A stretch of 64,000 nt of DNA from Arctopsyche grandis (Eukaryota; Arthropoda; Insecta; Trichoptera; Hydropsychidae), in the NCBI RefSeq assembly GCF_051622035.1, contig NC_135356.1, positions 1,240,001 through 1,304,000 on the forward strand, given 5' to 3'. The position numbers and the translations under genes were made by a program. Below are positions 13,124 through 23,769 of this stretch, piece after piece. Position 1 is the first letter of the stretch; every line of letters begins with the position of its first letter. The notes below the pieces were generated by a model, which worked only from the letters and a program-made list of their open reading frames with translations, was not told the origin of the DNA and did not search any database.

Positions 13124-13586
13124 TCAAAGATACATAAATTCACAACAAGCTGAATGTGAGTAAAATTGTTCAAAACGTAATTATAAATGACATGTCAAAA
13201 CTCGTCATCGTTCTGATACCTGGAAAAAAATCATAGGTCAAAAATATGGGTTTTTCGCGATTTTCAACAAAACGGTAAGTTTTATTATAAAATTACATCT
13301 GACAAAAATTGTAGATTATAAAATTATCTATAAAAAATGTATCAGTACTTTTTTTTCTAAGAGCCACCGTTTCTGAGGTATAACGATTCAAAAAATTGTA
13401 AAAGTTGTAATCGTCATAATATGCATAATACTTTGAGATATAATAAAATTATAACTTTGAGAATATCAGGTAAAATGAAACCCAGCCCCCTAATTTATAC
13501 GCTAGTGTAACCTTGAGACAACATCTGTCTCCCTTTTCAGAGTTAGGCCATATATATTTTTTTTTTGTTCTGATACTGGTCCATTC
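13124..13586. other. AT-rich spacer
   Basis: No gene or repeat end was recognised. Confidence 0.5.
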
Positions 13587-13594
13587 ATCTAGAG

Positions 13595-15110
13595 CAGGTC
13601 TGGGCAAGCTTTTCGGATGAAGGGCCACTTTAGAAATTAAAAATGAGCGGCAGGCCGCAAGTAAAATACTATTTTTAGATATACATTATTTATTATCGTG
13701 AAAGAAATTAAAACATAATTTTTTTTTAAATTTCATACAAAACAACAATTTAATTTGACGAATGAAACTGTTTCAGATTTTTAACAGTTTTTTTAATTTC
13801 AGGAGAAAGTTTTGTGGTTGAAATTCTTAAAAATGCTTGTAAATTTTCATCTGTGATGCTTGATTGTAAAGAATTTTTAATTAATATGTTTTTTTACATA
13901 TTTAGGTTGATCAAAAAACCACCAACATTTTTTGAGCAAAATCTCTAAGTTTGTCGAATTTTTCCGTATTAAGGGCGTTGTACAATATGCAAATTTCTTC
14001 ATGACGGTGTAATTCCCTTAAATCATCATCGCACTGTAAATATAATATATAATCTTAATTTATAGCTCCGTCTCGCCACTTAAATCGTCGATAATTTCAG
14101 CATATTCTTCAAATTTATTTTCTGTTACCTTCAGCAATTTCACGGTTGAAAGGTGGTCTACCCGTTTAATCAAAAAATGGTGAAGAAACAGTCGTAGTTT
14201 TAATTTAAATGCTTTCAAACTTTTCACCATATCGTGAACATATAAAATTTCCTCTTGGAACACTGTGATGAAAGTATTTAAATGTGTCACGATGTCCAAA
14301 GTAAATGCAAAATCACACAGCCAGTCACATTATCAGTTAATTCGGGGAAGTCGATACTATTTTTCATTTCTAAAAATAGAACGATTTCTTATTTTGTATC
14401 CCATAATCGCCGAAGTATTTTTCCTAGGCTAAGCCATCGAATATGATTATGATCAATAATATCTGTGAACTCAGATTCAATAACTTGAAGGATAGCAATG
14501 AATTGTCTGTGTTTCAAGCCACTCGATCGTATTAAATTGGCAAGTTTAATAATACAAGATGTCACATGTTCAACTTTTAACACATTTTGGCACAATACTT
14601 GTTGATGTATGATATAATGAATTATAATTAAATTTTAATCAGGACAATTTTCGAAAATTTATCCAGGATTTTCTTTATCCAATATTTTTAACCGTCAAAC
14701 TTGGTGTTCTGTCAGTTGTTATTTTTTTTAAGCAATTAACAACTTTTTCAAAAATATCAGCTCCTGTTGTTTGATTTTTAAGTGATTCCAATGATAAAAG
14801 CTCTTCAATAATTTCAAATTTAGAGTTTCATCCGCGTATGAAAATTAATAACTGTGCTGTATCTTTTCGGTCATTACTTTCGTCGAGAGCTATCGAGTAC
14901 CATGTGATCGATTCTAATATGTATGTATGATAATTGCTTATTAAAGTTTGTATTCTAGTTTGCCGTCTAGTTTGACCCAAATTTGAATTCTATCTTATGT
15001 CAGAAACGATAAACCATTTAACAAATCAACAAAATTTTTTTAGATCAGAAAAATTAAGCTTTTTTTTAATTTTGCTCGCGGGCCGCACCAAATTAGTTTG
15101 CCCAGGCCTG
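13595..15110 (-). mobile_element. Decayed 1.5-kb hAT transposon (copy A)
   Basis: The ends CAGGTCTGGGCAA and TTGCCCAGGCCTG are inverted with one mismatch. They are flanked by ATCTAGAG (13587-13594) and ATCTATAG (15111-15118), an 8-bp duplication with one change. Minus-strand fragments at 14,389-14,595 (VTSCIIKLANLIRSSGLKHR, then HNHIRWLSLGKILRRLW) and 14,060-14,299 (VFQEEILYVHDMVKSLKAFK) match the middle of hAT transposases of the GTF2IRD2/ZBED-like group. Frameshifts and stops separate them, so it is dead. The other copy is at 51,577-53,092. Confidence 0.9.
14060..14595 (-). pseudogene. hAT transposase relic, central part
   Basis: Two minus-strand open fragments in different frames. The upstream one, beginning MCQNVLKVEHVTSCIIKL, carries the RWLSLGKILRRL motif of hAT transposases just before the insertion domain. 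The downstream one continues with the coiled region LKLRLFLHHFLIKRVDHLST. The N-terminal BED finger and the C-terminal dimerisation domain were not found between the element ends. Copy B carries the same lesions, so the decay predates the duplication. Confidence 0.8.
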
Positions 15111-15118
15111 ATCTATAG

Positions 15119-17060
15119 TCAAATTAAACCGTTGATTATTTGAGATTTTTTCCAACAATTCGGAAATAATTTCCGATTTTACGACTTCATAATGTTTCTG
15201 CACTAATTTCATGACATCACTTTCATTTTTGGGCAATTTATATCCTCGATATGTTATCGACTCCCTGATGAATTCGGATTTACATAGTTATAGCTCATAT
15301 GGATATTCCATCTACAGCGGCCAATTTTTCAACAATTTCTTCTAGGCTTTTTCGATGGATAAAATCAAAGAGTCAAATCGTTAAATTAAATTCGTCGATT
15401 TTTAACGGGATTTTCAACCATAGAATTAATTTACGTGTCACTGTCTCGTTTTTCATTTGGATATATATGTATTATGTGTTTTAAGATATACTTGAATTAA
15501 GAACAGTTTTTTCTGATTTGCACACGTTGCAGTTTGCTTTATGCAGTTTGTTTTTGATTAAGATCCCGCTACTGGCAGCAGTGTGAAATTATCCCAAATT
15601 TTCCATGTTTTCTTTTGTGACATGCTTCACTAAAAATACCAAAAAAAATAAAAATAATTTAATCGATCATTATCTAAATATAATAGTATAAGTATGCTCA
15701 ATCAATTTTCATTTATTTTATATACAGAAACGTTTCATTTGATAGTTTATGTACCTTTAAATGACTGATGACGGTTCGTGTGTTGAAATTAATAGCGAAA
15801 AGTGTAGTTTTTTCCTTCTTTGGTAATATATTATAATATTCAAAATTCAAAACATTTTTCAATAACTAAATATATGCATTTTACATAAATAATTTGAAAT
15901 ATCGACATTGTAATGTGAAATCGACAAGTAATGTGAAATATCGACAGTAAAACAGAATGAAATATTGTATGTTATAAAAATTAATAACATATTTTAATCA
16001 GGCTATTTGTTTACTGAAGTTAAAATTATTAACAAATAAATACAGGTCAATATCAATATTCTTAAAACAATTACATATGTATATCTCAGCAGAGGAATAC
16101 CAATATTATCGGCAAATTAAGCAAATATGTGATTTTGTGTCCCTTTATTGCTATCATTATTATTATGGAACTTTGTAGTTTTCCAAAAAATATAATGTTA
16201 AATATACTTATAATTCGGTCAAGAATAAAACTGATTTTTTTAAGAGAATTACAAGAAATAATTAAAGTACTTACCTTTAACGAAATCAGGTATGATGAGA
16301 ATGATAACAATGTCTAAGGCAAAATACTTTAGGGTTATACGCATCGCATACTTATTCATTACACTGTTCGACATGAAAAATCGTTTAGAGACGAGATATG
16401 ACTTTTTTTATAGATCTGGTAATAAAAAATGTTGATTGGTTCGAGATTCGGAGATATATCGGAGATCGGTCGTTGTCTCAAAATCTGTCAATTTTCTGTT
16501 CAAAATGAATATTGGAATCTATAGTCGGGTATTTTATCTTTCATTTGTAGTACTTTTCAGCTTTCAAATCTCTCTAAGCAGTCGTCCAGTTCAAATCAAA
16601 AGTCAAAAGTACGTATTTTCACTTGGGATTTTTTCCCACTGTTATTACTATTTTATATTGAGTATTTTCTATTGAAACATGTTTATTGGAATAGTTTTCT
16701 GGCTGCATTATTTTTTTTTTCGTTTAAAATGGTTAATTGGAAATGTGCTGAATTTTAAATCGGTAAAATTACGAGCTATAAACTCGAACTAGTGGATCGC
16801 TGTTTTATGTTTATTTGGATTTGAATATTTTTAATGTGACTGAAAAAGATTTTGAATTTTTACGTTAATACTTGAAAATTTATATACCCGGATAACCTAC
16901 TTAGTAGCACATGCTCGCTTTATTGAACAAACGGGTCACATTGAGGAGAGTGCCACTTATAGAACTCAATAGGTTCAATAGTTTCCTTTTTTTTTATTTT
17001 TCAATTTTTTGCCCCCTTGAACTCATCGTTTGATTTTGCAGCTGCTAGTCGCAGCTGCAA
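15119..17060. other. AT-rich sequence without recognised gene (copy A)
   Basis: Frames here are short and also appear unchanged in copy B (53,101-55,042), which reflects recent duplication rather than selection. No domain was recognised. Confidence 0.45.
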
Positions 17061-18085
17061 ATTTTTTTCCGCGCCTCCCTACCTTTTATTTTTTAATATA
17101 TATAATAATATATACACGTTTTAAATAATAAACCTTTATTTAAAAAAAAATACTGAACACTACAATAGACAGAATAATAAAAAGGTTTTGCTATAACATA
17201 AATTTATACGAACACGTATATTTATTATTATATTAAATTACTAATTAAACTACATCTATCACATCAAAATTAAATGCGAATGATGTTGTTGTTTTTTGGC
17301 ACAAAGTTTATCAAATCTTGGGGGCAATATGGAGAGTGCCACTCGTAACTCCTTTTCGGTAGAAACACTTGCATTGCTTTGCAATACAAAGATTCATACT
17401 CTCCACTAAGATTCATCCAAAATTTAATTATGGTTTCATTTTGAAACTTTTGTTTTAGTGAGCTATCGCATGATAATTCTATCAATTTTTCTTTTTCGAT
17501 AGTTGTCAGTTCGAATTCGCCTTCTTCATTGTAGTTAAATGGATTCTGTATACACAAAAACTTTGAGAAATCAAGGTCTTTGAAATAATTGGAAAAATGC
17601 AGCACTAAACCATCCAAGTGGTAAGTAAAAAGATTTTTACTTGTTTCAATATTGGCTGTGGCCCAGAAATCTTTGGAAAGTGAAAACATATCCAAATCAT
17701 TCTTTTGTAAATTTGATTTCCATAACTTCAACTTTTTAATGAAAGCTTTTACTTTGTCTTTTTGAACAAGTGGATGTATTTGTGATCCCTGCATTGATTT
17801 ATTTAAACACCTCAATTTTCCAAAAATTTCAACCAAATAGGCAAGTTTAACAATTTAATTATCTAGAGGTTTTCTTCGAGAAAGGTTGCTAATTAAATGT
17901 GTATATAAAAATGAAAATAAACATTCATGCATTGAATTTTTACTGTTAAGCTACGATATGAAGTTTTATTTATTTGTAGATATTATGGTATGAAAATTAT
18001 TTTTTTATTAAAAAGTTTTGGCGCCTCCCCTGGCAATAGTCCGCGCCTCCCGTGGGAGGCGCGCCTCCCAGTTTGGAAACCGCTG
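17061..18085 (-). mobile_element. hAT transposon relic with long transposase frame (copy A)
   Basis: The right end reads CAGTTTGGAAACCGCTG, the inverse of a hAT start CAGCGGTTTCCAAACTG, preceded by GGGAGGCGCGCC-like sequence. The GC-rich CGCGCCTCCC string recurs at the left near 17,072, but a clean left terminus and target duplication were not found. The 188-codon frame inside is the transposase C-terminal half. The copy B equivalent ends at 56,067. Confidence 0.75.
17270..17836 (-). pseudogene. hAT transposase, C-terminal half (copy A)
   Basis: An open frame of 188 codons. The order of motifs is a lysine-rich helix (VKAFIKKLKLWKSNLQ), then HLDGLVLHFSNYFKDLDF, IQNPFNY, LTTIEKEKLIELSCDSSLKQ, KFWMNLSGEYESLYCKAM and QVFLPKRS. 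This run matches hAT transposases of the ZBED5/FAM200/SCAND3 type, just before the dimerisation domain. The catalytic N-terminal half is missing, with only about 250 bp between this frame and the right terminus. The identical frame at 55,252-55,818 shows it was duplicated with the segment. No evidence of domestication. Confidence 0.85.
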
Positions 18086-18289
18086 GTGTAGATGGATATC
18101 ACAAAAATTTTAAATAAAACAACTTTATGAAAATAAATTTATAATGTAATTCAACACACAATAATTACATGGAATAATTACAAATTTTCCAAAAATGTGC
18201 CACTCAATTTTTTATTATATATTTTAATAAATGTAAATATAATACAAATACCACTTAGTCTATTTTTTTTTCTTTTAAAAATATGGAAA

Positions 18290-18920
18290 AAAACATAAAA
18301 ATATGAATGAGATGTTGAAAATCTATTGAAGAAAAAAATTACTGTTAGTGGTGACTTCTTCTTCGATTCAACGGTTTGGAACAGCTCTTCAGCGCTCATA
18401 TCAGTCCACGACAACTTCTTCCTTCCAATCCATTTTCTACCTTCTATTTTTCCCATGATAATCAAACGGAAAAATTCGTATTTTGAACCCTGTATCATGC
18501 GTCCGAGGTACTCCATCTGTCTCCACTTGATGACAGAAACAAGTTTCCTGCCTCTCCGTATCATGCTGAGGACAGCTTCATTTGTGACTTTTTTGGTCCA
18601 TGGGATCTTCAGCATACGCCTGTTGACCCACATCTCAAAAGCTTCGATACGGCTGATCATTCTGGTCTTCAGAGTCCTCGTTTTGCATCCAGATAGCAGC
18701 ACTCTTTGCGAATCTCAAACGCGTACGAAGATTGTGATGCTTGTTTATTGTTGATGAACACTGTTCTAGCCATCTCGATGTGGATTCTTAAGTTTTCATC
18801 TGGGTCAAGCTCTTAATTTAACCAAGTTCTCAGGTATTTAAATATTTTAACTCTTTCTAACACCTCTAGATACAACGTTTAGATCACCGGTGTCTGTTTG
18901 CATTTTGTCAACTACATAGC
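18290..18920 (-). mobile_element. 5'-truncated LINE, endonuclease/RT family C-terminal tail (copy A)
   Basis: Minus-strand translation across two frames gives LRIHIEMARTVF followed by LLSGCKTRTLKTRMISRIEA, FEMWVNRRMLKIPWTKKVTN and VIKWRQMEYLGRMIQGSKYE. This is the conserved C-terminal tail that follows the reverse transcriptase domain in many insect non-LTR elements (consensus LLYGCETWTL, RRMLRI, KYEILQLI). The RT domain itself is missing and a frameshift lies near 18,700. It sits about 90 bp downstream of the IFT122 stop and is duplicated at 56,270-56,900. Confidence 0.85.
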
Positions 18921-19995
18921 ATAAATTTCGTCTTCTTTATATTTATGTGCAGACCTCTTCGATTGCTTTCTTGATTAACAGTATATCTTTCTTCCATTCC
19001 AAAAATTTTCATTCAAGAGAGAATGACGAAGATGAAATAATGGATTTTAACGGTTCAGTGCCATTCCCGTCAATCAGTTCACTACGACAAAATGAGCAGA
19101 GTGCTTTAGAAATCAGCTGCGATTCCAAATCATCCACGTAAAATAGCTGAAACAAAAACAAACCGACGTTGTTGTTTTATGGTATACTCGTACATATTTA
19201 AGTCCCCATTCAATATTGATATAAACCTTGTAACAATGAGGGCAATACTGTATGTGTAAGTCGGGCATAACGTTGCGAAAAAATAACGTTTCCAATGGTT
19301 TTGGACGATTGATGACTATCACAGATAATGGCTGTAATATTTTCAAATCTTCTCGGTTGCACACAACTTTACCATTCTTATCATCCTATAAAAAAACATT
19401 GAAAATATGAATTAATTGACCTCACTTATACATATATGTTATAATTATGTACTATATTTACTTTTCATTTGAAATGCTAATCGTTGAGATACTATTAAAT
19501 ATTTACTTACTTCAAACGATTTGTTTGAGAACACGTCTTTGAGATTAGACAAATTCTCTATTCGCAATATCTGAGAATTTTCTTGGTCGTTTGGCCGAGC
19601 TTCGAGAGAAGACACATCAGATTCTATCAACTGTAAAGCCTCCTCCACGGTTATGTCGTCCTCTATAGTGAATGCGACCAACGGTAATATTTCTAAAACA
19701 TTAATAACCACTTCTATACCAAATGAAAAAATGAAAAATTTCACATAACATCAACTAACCGAATGTAAGAAACGAATGGTACAAATTATGTCCGCAGTAG
19801 TTGCAAACTGTTGAAAGTGGTGTGAAATGATGTTATGGAGGATGAACGAATGAGACGACTGGCATGTTAATGCACGTGTTTATTATATGACAGCTGAAGA
19901 CAGAGTGAGTAGTAGCTCTCCGAACCCAGCCGAGTTGGTTCCCACTCGCAGGAAGGCAACCAAACTCGACCATGTCGTATAAGCGAGCCGCCACA

Positions 19996-20011
19996 TCACT
20001 CCCCCCCCAGC
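19996..20011 (-). other. Polypurine tract of the TRIM element
   Basis: On the minus strand GCTGGGGGGGGAGTGA directly abuts the 3' LTR, as expected for the plus-strand primer of LTR retrotransposons. It fixes the element's orientation. Confidence 0.75.
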
Positions 20012-20738
20012 ATCAGCGATACCAAAATTACAAAGAAACAAATTTTACCAAAAGAAAAAAATTATTGTTACACAAAGAGAAAAAATTATTACGTGGGGAG
20101 AAAAAAATTGTTGACGTGGGTCATCCGCTGTGTACATAGGTGTACCGCCCTGAATGGTCGGTAGATTCGAGGGCGGTGACGTCGCGAGCAGGACGGTGGC
20201 TGGTCCGATGGTCGCGCGATGCGATGCTGCGGCGGCGCCGCTCTTCCGAGGCTGATGTCGGTTGGTGGGGCGGCGGGGGCGGCAGGGGCATCGATGTGGT
20301 TGATGATACTCCGAGCTGGACTGTGAGTCGTTGTGGCTCGTGGAGGTGTTGTAGCGCTACCGCCCGTCTCGGCGTGACGACGCTCGTGGGGACGGACGGG
20401 GCCTTGATGATGATGATGATGATGATGGTGCTGAGGTGGTGTATGTCTTGTGGTGCTGGATGACCGTTCTATGTGTAGTGGATCGCGCATGACTCCACAT
20501 CCAGCTGTCAAGATCGTCGTCTCATTCGCTCCCCCATTTTTGTAAGCACCTGTCATCGACGTTGTGGCTGGACGTCGGTAGGTAGGTAGGTAGATAGGTA
20601 GCCGTGTCTGCTCGTTTATTGTCACCCGCGGGCCGCGACGCGTGTTGATGGCGATGGGGGCGCGGCGGGTAGCTTCCCCGCCTGGCTCGGCGAGGCAGGG
20701 ATGAGCGGCATGTTGAAATTGATCGAGGCTGCGTGGCT

Positions 20739-20756
20739 CGATGTCGGGGGTCACCA
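20739..20756 (-). other. Putative primer binding site of the TRIM element
   Basis: Reading the minus strand inward from the 5' LTR, one base is followed by TGGTGACCCCCGAC. The first ten bases match the complement of the 3' end of tRNA-Trp, used by several Ty3-like elements. The match then needs one extra C, so the primer assignment is tentative. Confidence 0.5.
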
Positions 20757-21164
20757 GTATGGAGGATGAACGAATGAGACGACTGGCATGTTAATGCACG
20801 TGTTTATTATATGACAGCTGAAGACAGAGTGAGTAGTAGCTCTCCGAACCCAGCCGAGTTGGTTCCCACTCGCAGGAAGGCAACCAAATTCGACCATGTC
20901 GTATAAGCGAGCCGCCACAATGTGAACATCTGTAGCACAACGGCGTAACCTCGTTACTATCGTTCAATCCAGCTCGTGAGAGCAATGTCAAAACTTCTAC
21001 ATTTTCCTGCAATCAAATAAATATCACAGATGGTTACTGATTTCTGAAAAGGATGGTATCAAGAAATCAATCTACATATGTAGAGAAATTAGCAACAAAA
21101 ATAATGAATATTTAGAGGAAGAGTATTTTCAAAAGCTAATTTTGTGATCTTTCGGATCTTCACC

Positions 21165-21390
21165 AGAGCGGAGACCAATCAATCTTTACTAAGTTTAACC
21201 CATTGAATTCGAATATGATGATGATTTTTGTTCCTTTCTTCCCGTTTAAAAGATATGAGCGTTTAAAATATGCGCAATTTTTACAGATTTTTGAGTTTTA
21301 CCGTCTTTAACTCAAAATCATTGTGGGTCACACTAGTAAAGATTGAATAATCTCCGCTTCGTTCATTTTTTTGTTGCTCAATATTATCTA
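21165..21390. mobile_element. Decayed relative of the CACTG-ended MITE (copy A)
   Basis: Shares ACCAGAGCGGAGAC near its left edge and TTTTTTTGTTGCTCAATA near its right edge with the MITE at 8161-8521, plus the middle string GAATTCGAATATGAT. The terminal CACTG is lost on the left. It lies in IFT122 intron 16 and is repeated at 58,055-58,280. Confidence 0.7.
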
Positions 21391-21549
21391 AGATTTTCTT
21401 TTAAAACATTTTAGTTCAAAAGAAATACTAGAGCAACATATGTATGTAGAAGAAAAGCAGCTCATGAAGCAGACAACAAATGATTTTTTGAAAATAACAC
21501 TTGTCTGATATATAATATTTTTTATGTTGGGTTTGCGAAACACTATTAA

Positions 21550-22229
21550 CCCTTTCAATGCTGACCAACGCTGATCAGCGTTTTGCCGACAAGTCCTTGG
21601 GCCTGAAGAATGCCAATGTGCTTTGTACATTTTGCATGCATAAAATAAACAAGAATAATACCTGTTAAGCCTTTCCCGGTAGCATTAAAAATCAGTCGTG
21701 TAATCCGTGCAATTGCTTTGTCTACGTTTATAAACACTCATTTACACCGGAATTTCTGAATTTATAACCATAGCAGAATTACCCGATGGAAATCCCTAAT
21801 TGATGAGTATTTCAGATTTTGCCTTGGTCTCTAGTTGCACATGGGAACAATCAGATTGGACCGAATAGGTGATTATTGGAAGAAGCATCACGTATTTAAT
21901 ATACCGGTATTATCCCAATACATGTCACGCAATCGATTTTTATTCATTTTAAAAGCATTCAATTTTAACAACAATTAAGAAGATCGAACTAGTTTTGGAA
22001 AAATACATTCACTAATAAACTTCTTTTGTTTATTATATTTTGTTGCAAGATATATTAGAGAGTCTAAACACACCTTTACAAAACTTGAAATCCCCGGCGG
22101 TAGTTATCTAGAGTTTGTTTGGATTAACTTCAATTTTATACCTGATTTCTAAATAATTCTAATTGGAAATGTGGGCGAAGTTTGTAGCGTGGCGGGCTTT
22201 CAACAGAAATGACTTCAGCATTCAAAGGG
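21550..22229. mobile_element. piggyBac-type MITE in IFT122-A intron 16
   Basis: The ends CCCTTTCAATGCTGACCAAC and TTCAGCATTCAAAGGG lie between TTAA at 21546-21549 and 22230-22233. It is 680 bp, longer than the copy at 8592 because of an inserted stretch after TTTTGCCTTGGTCTC. The same insertion is at 58,440-59,119 in copy B, so it predates the duplication. It ends only 19 bp from the exon 16 donor. Confidence 0.88.
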
Positions 22230-22505
22230 TTAAACCGTTTTAATTTATTCACCTGTATCTTAAATGGTACTTTCAAGTTCTGAATTTTGTCCAGCATCTG
22301 ACGAGCCAGTTTGTTTGCGCCTAGTAATCTGCCTTGTTTTGCTAAACACAAATATACCGAACTGAAAACCGTCAAGGCGCAATATCTTACATGATTTTCA
22401 AAAATGAAATAATGCTAAAAATAAACTCTACATAAGATTGAAAAGGATACAATAAAGAAATGCCTTTCGGCGGATGAACATTGTTTTCGACGAGCGAAAG
22501 AACAA

Positions 22506-22734
22506 TGGAAAAGACTTCGATAATGGTTTGATGTAGTTTATTGAAATGTAAAATTTGCACGTGGTGGTTCAGCGGAGCGTACGGAACACAAGTTGTCCGT
22601 ACGCCGTCTGCTCGAACTCTGTCGACCGTCGCGTATTTCCGCTTGGGCCGACACTAATGCCAACTCGTCAATAATGCCAATCGACAATCAGTTAATAAGA
22701 CTGTTTGCCACACGTCATTACAAAAGTCGGAACA
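22506..22734 (-). repeat. BEL element 3' LTR
   Basis: 229 bp with TG...CA ends. I saw no difference from the other LTR. No convincing polypurine tract was seen immediately inside it; the adjacent minus-strand sequence is GTGGGACTA. Confidence 0.93.
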
Positions 22735-23769
22735 TAGTCCCACATAGGAAAACTGTTGAACAATACAGTTATTCTACAGAGTTACAGCATTACTGACGAG
22801 TCGTTTACAATAAATCATAGCTCTTAAAATAATTAAATAGAGGGTGAATAATGAAACCTTTGCCTCATCCAGTGTGAGGATAAAATCAATTTATTGGTTC
22901 AGTAATATTTCAACTTATAGGTATACCTCTGGTGAATGTTGTTTCTCTTTACATTAAAATTTTTGAAATCTCCTTTGAAGCTGTGAATAAGCATTACAAG
23001 ATAAGTTTACTTTAAAGAAGAGAGAGTGGACTGTATATGGTTTAAAACTTAAGCATTCCTCATCTTGATGTTAACTTAGACAATACAATGTTGACACTGT
23101 TACAGTTGTCAAGACAGATCAGCTATTACCGATCAACTAAACTTGATTAGTGAGTGTAATGCTCCTAAGTTAACTTGATTTCATCAACAAGTAGCACAAA
23201 CATTGCTAAATTAAAAGTAAATTGGAAAGTCATTCATTCATTCCTACAAGCAGGAAATGAAGGCGAACTATGATTATAGATGTCTCTACGTTACATCGAA
23301 ATGTTCAGTATTATAATATTTACTTATTCTATGATTCACATAAATACTATAAACAGTAAGAGTTAACTTATGTTTTCATAACAAGAAACATAAGACCTGC
23401 GGATGACTCCCGGCAGGTTATAATTAAGTAGACATGAAATAATTTAAGATGCTCCATTAAGTGTGGCTTGGAGACTAACATTAACAAATCATGAATCTAA
23501 TTTTAACTGTCAAATTTGAACAGTTTATTTTAAACTCGGATATAATCCTTCCGAGTGATGACATGAGACAAGTCTTATATTATAAAGACAAAATGATTAG
23601 ATTAAATTCGGAGATATATACTGCCGAATGTTAAAATGAAAATAGCTTAAATTATACACACAACACAATTAAAGTGAATTACGGAGTACTACTATTAACA
23701 TTGACTGATTTAAACTCATGATTACATCTAATAAGTAATATGAGTTGGGGGTAGTGTCTTCGGGTTAAA

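Larger units (their letters stand above)
19834..20919 (-). mobile_element. TRIM-like non-autonomous LTR retrotransposon in IFT122-A exon 17
   Basis: Two direct repeats of 162 bp (19834-19995 and 20758-20919, one difference seen) flank a 762-bp GC-rich interior. A 4-bp duplication ATGT flanks the element (19830-19833 and 20920-20923). Copy B carries the single empty site at its equivalent position. On the minus strand the element runs 5' LTR (right), a primer-binding-like TGGTGACCCCCGAC one base inside it, interior, then the purine run GGGGGGGGAGTGA directly before the 3' LTR (left). The interior has no gag or pol homology. It separates the two Cys pairs of a zinc ribbon in IFT122. Confidence 0.9.

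Noticed and set aside
17270-17836. Domesticated hAT transposase gene, because the frame is open in both copies
   Set aside because: The copies come from a recent segmental duplication, the catalytic half is missing, and no promoter or conserved start is visible. Intactness is not evidence of selection here.
18326-18754. 142-codon plus-strand frame (also at 56,306-56,734)
   Set aside because: Antisense of the LINE tail, whose minus-strand translation matches a known family.
20140-20463. 107-codon plus-strand frame with a poly-Met run
   Set aside because: Antisense to the TRIM and driven by the ATG microsatellite.
20089-20754. 221-codon minus-strand frame filling the TRIM interior
   Set aside because: It starts at GTG rather than ATG, overlaps the primer binding site, and is rich in Pro, Arg and His from GC-rich and (ATG)n sequence. 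No gag-like motif is present.
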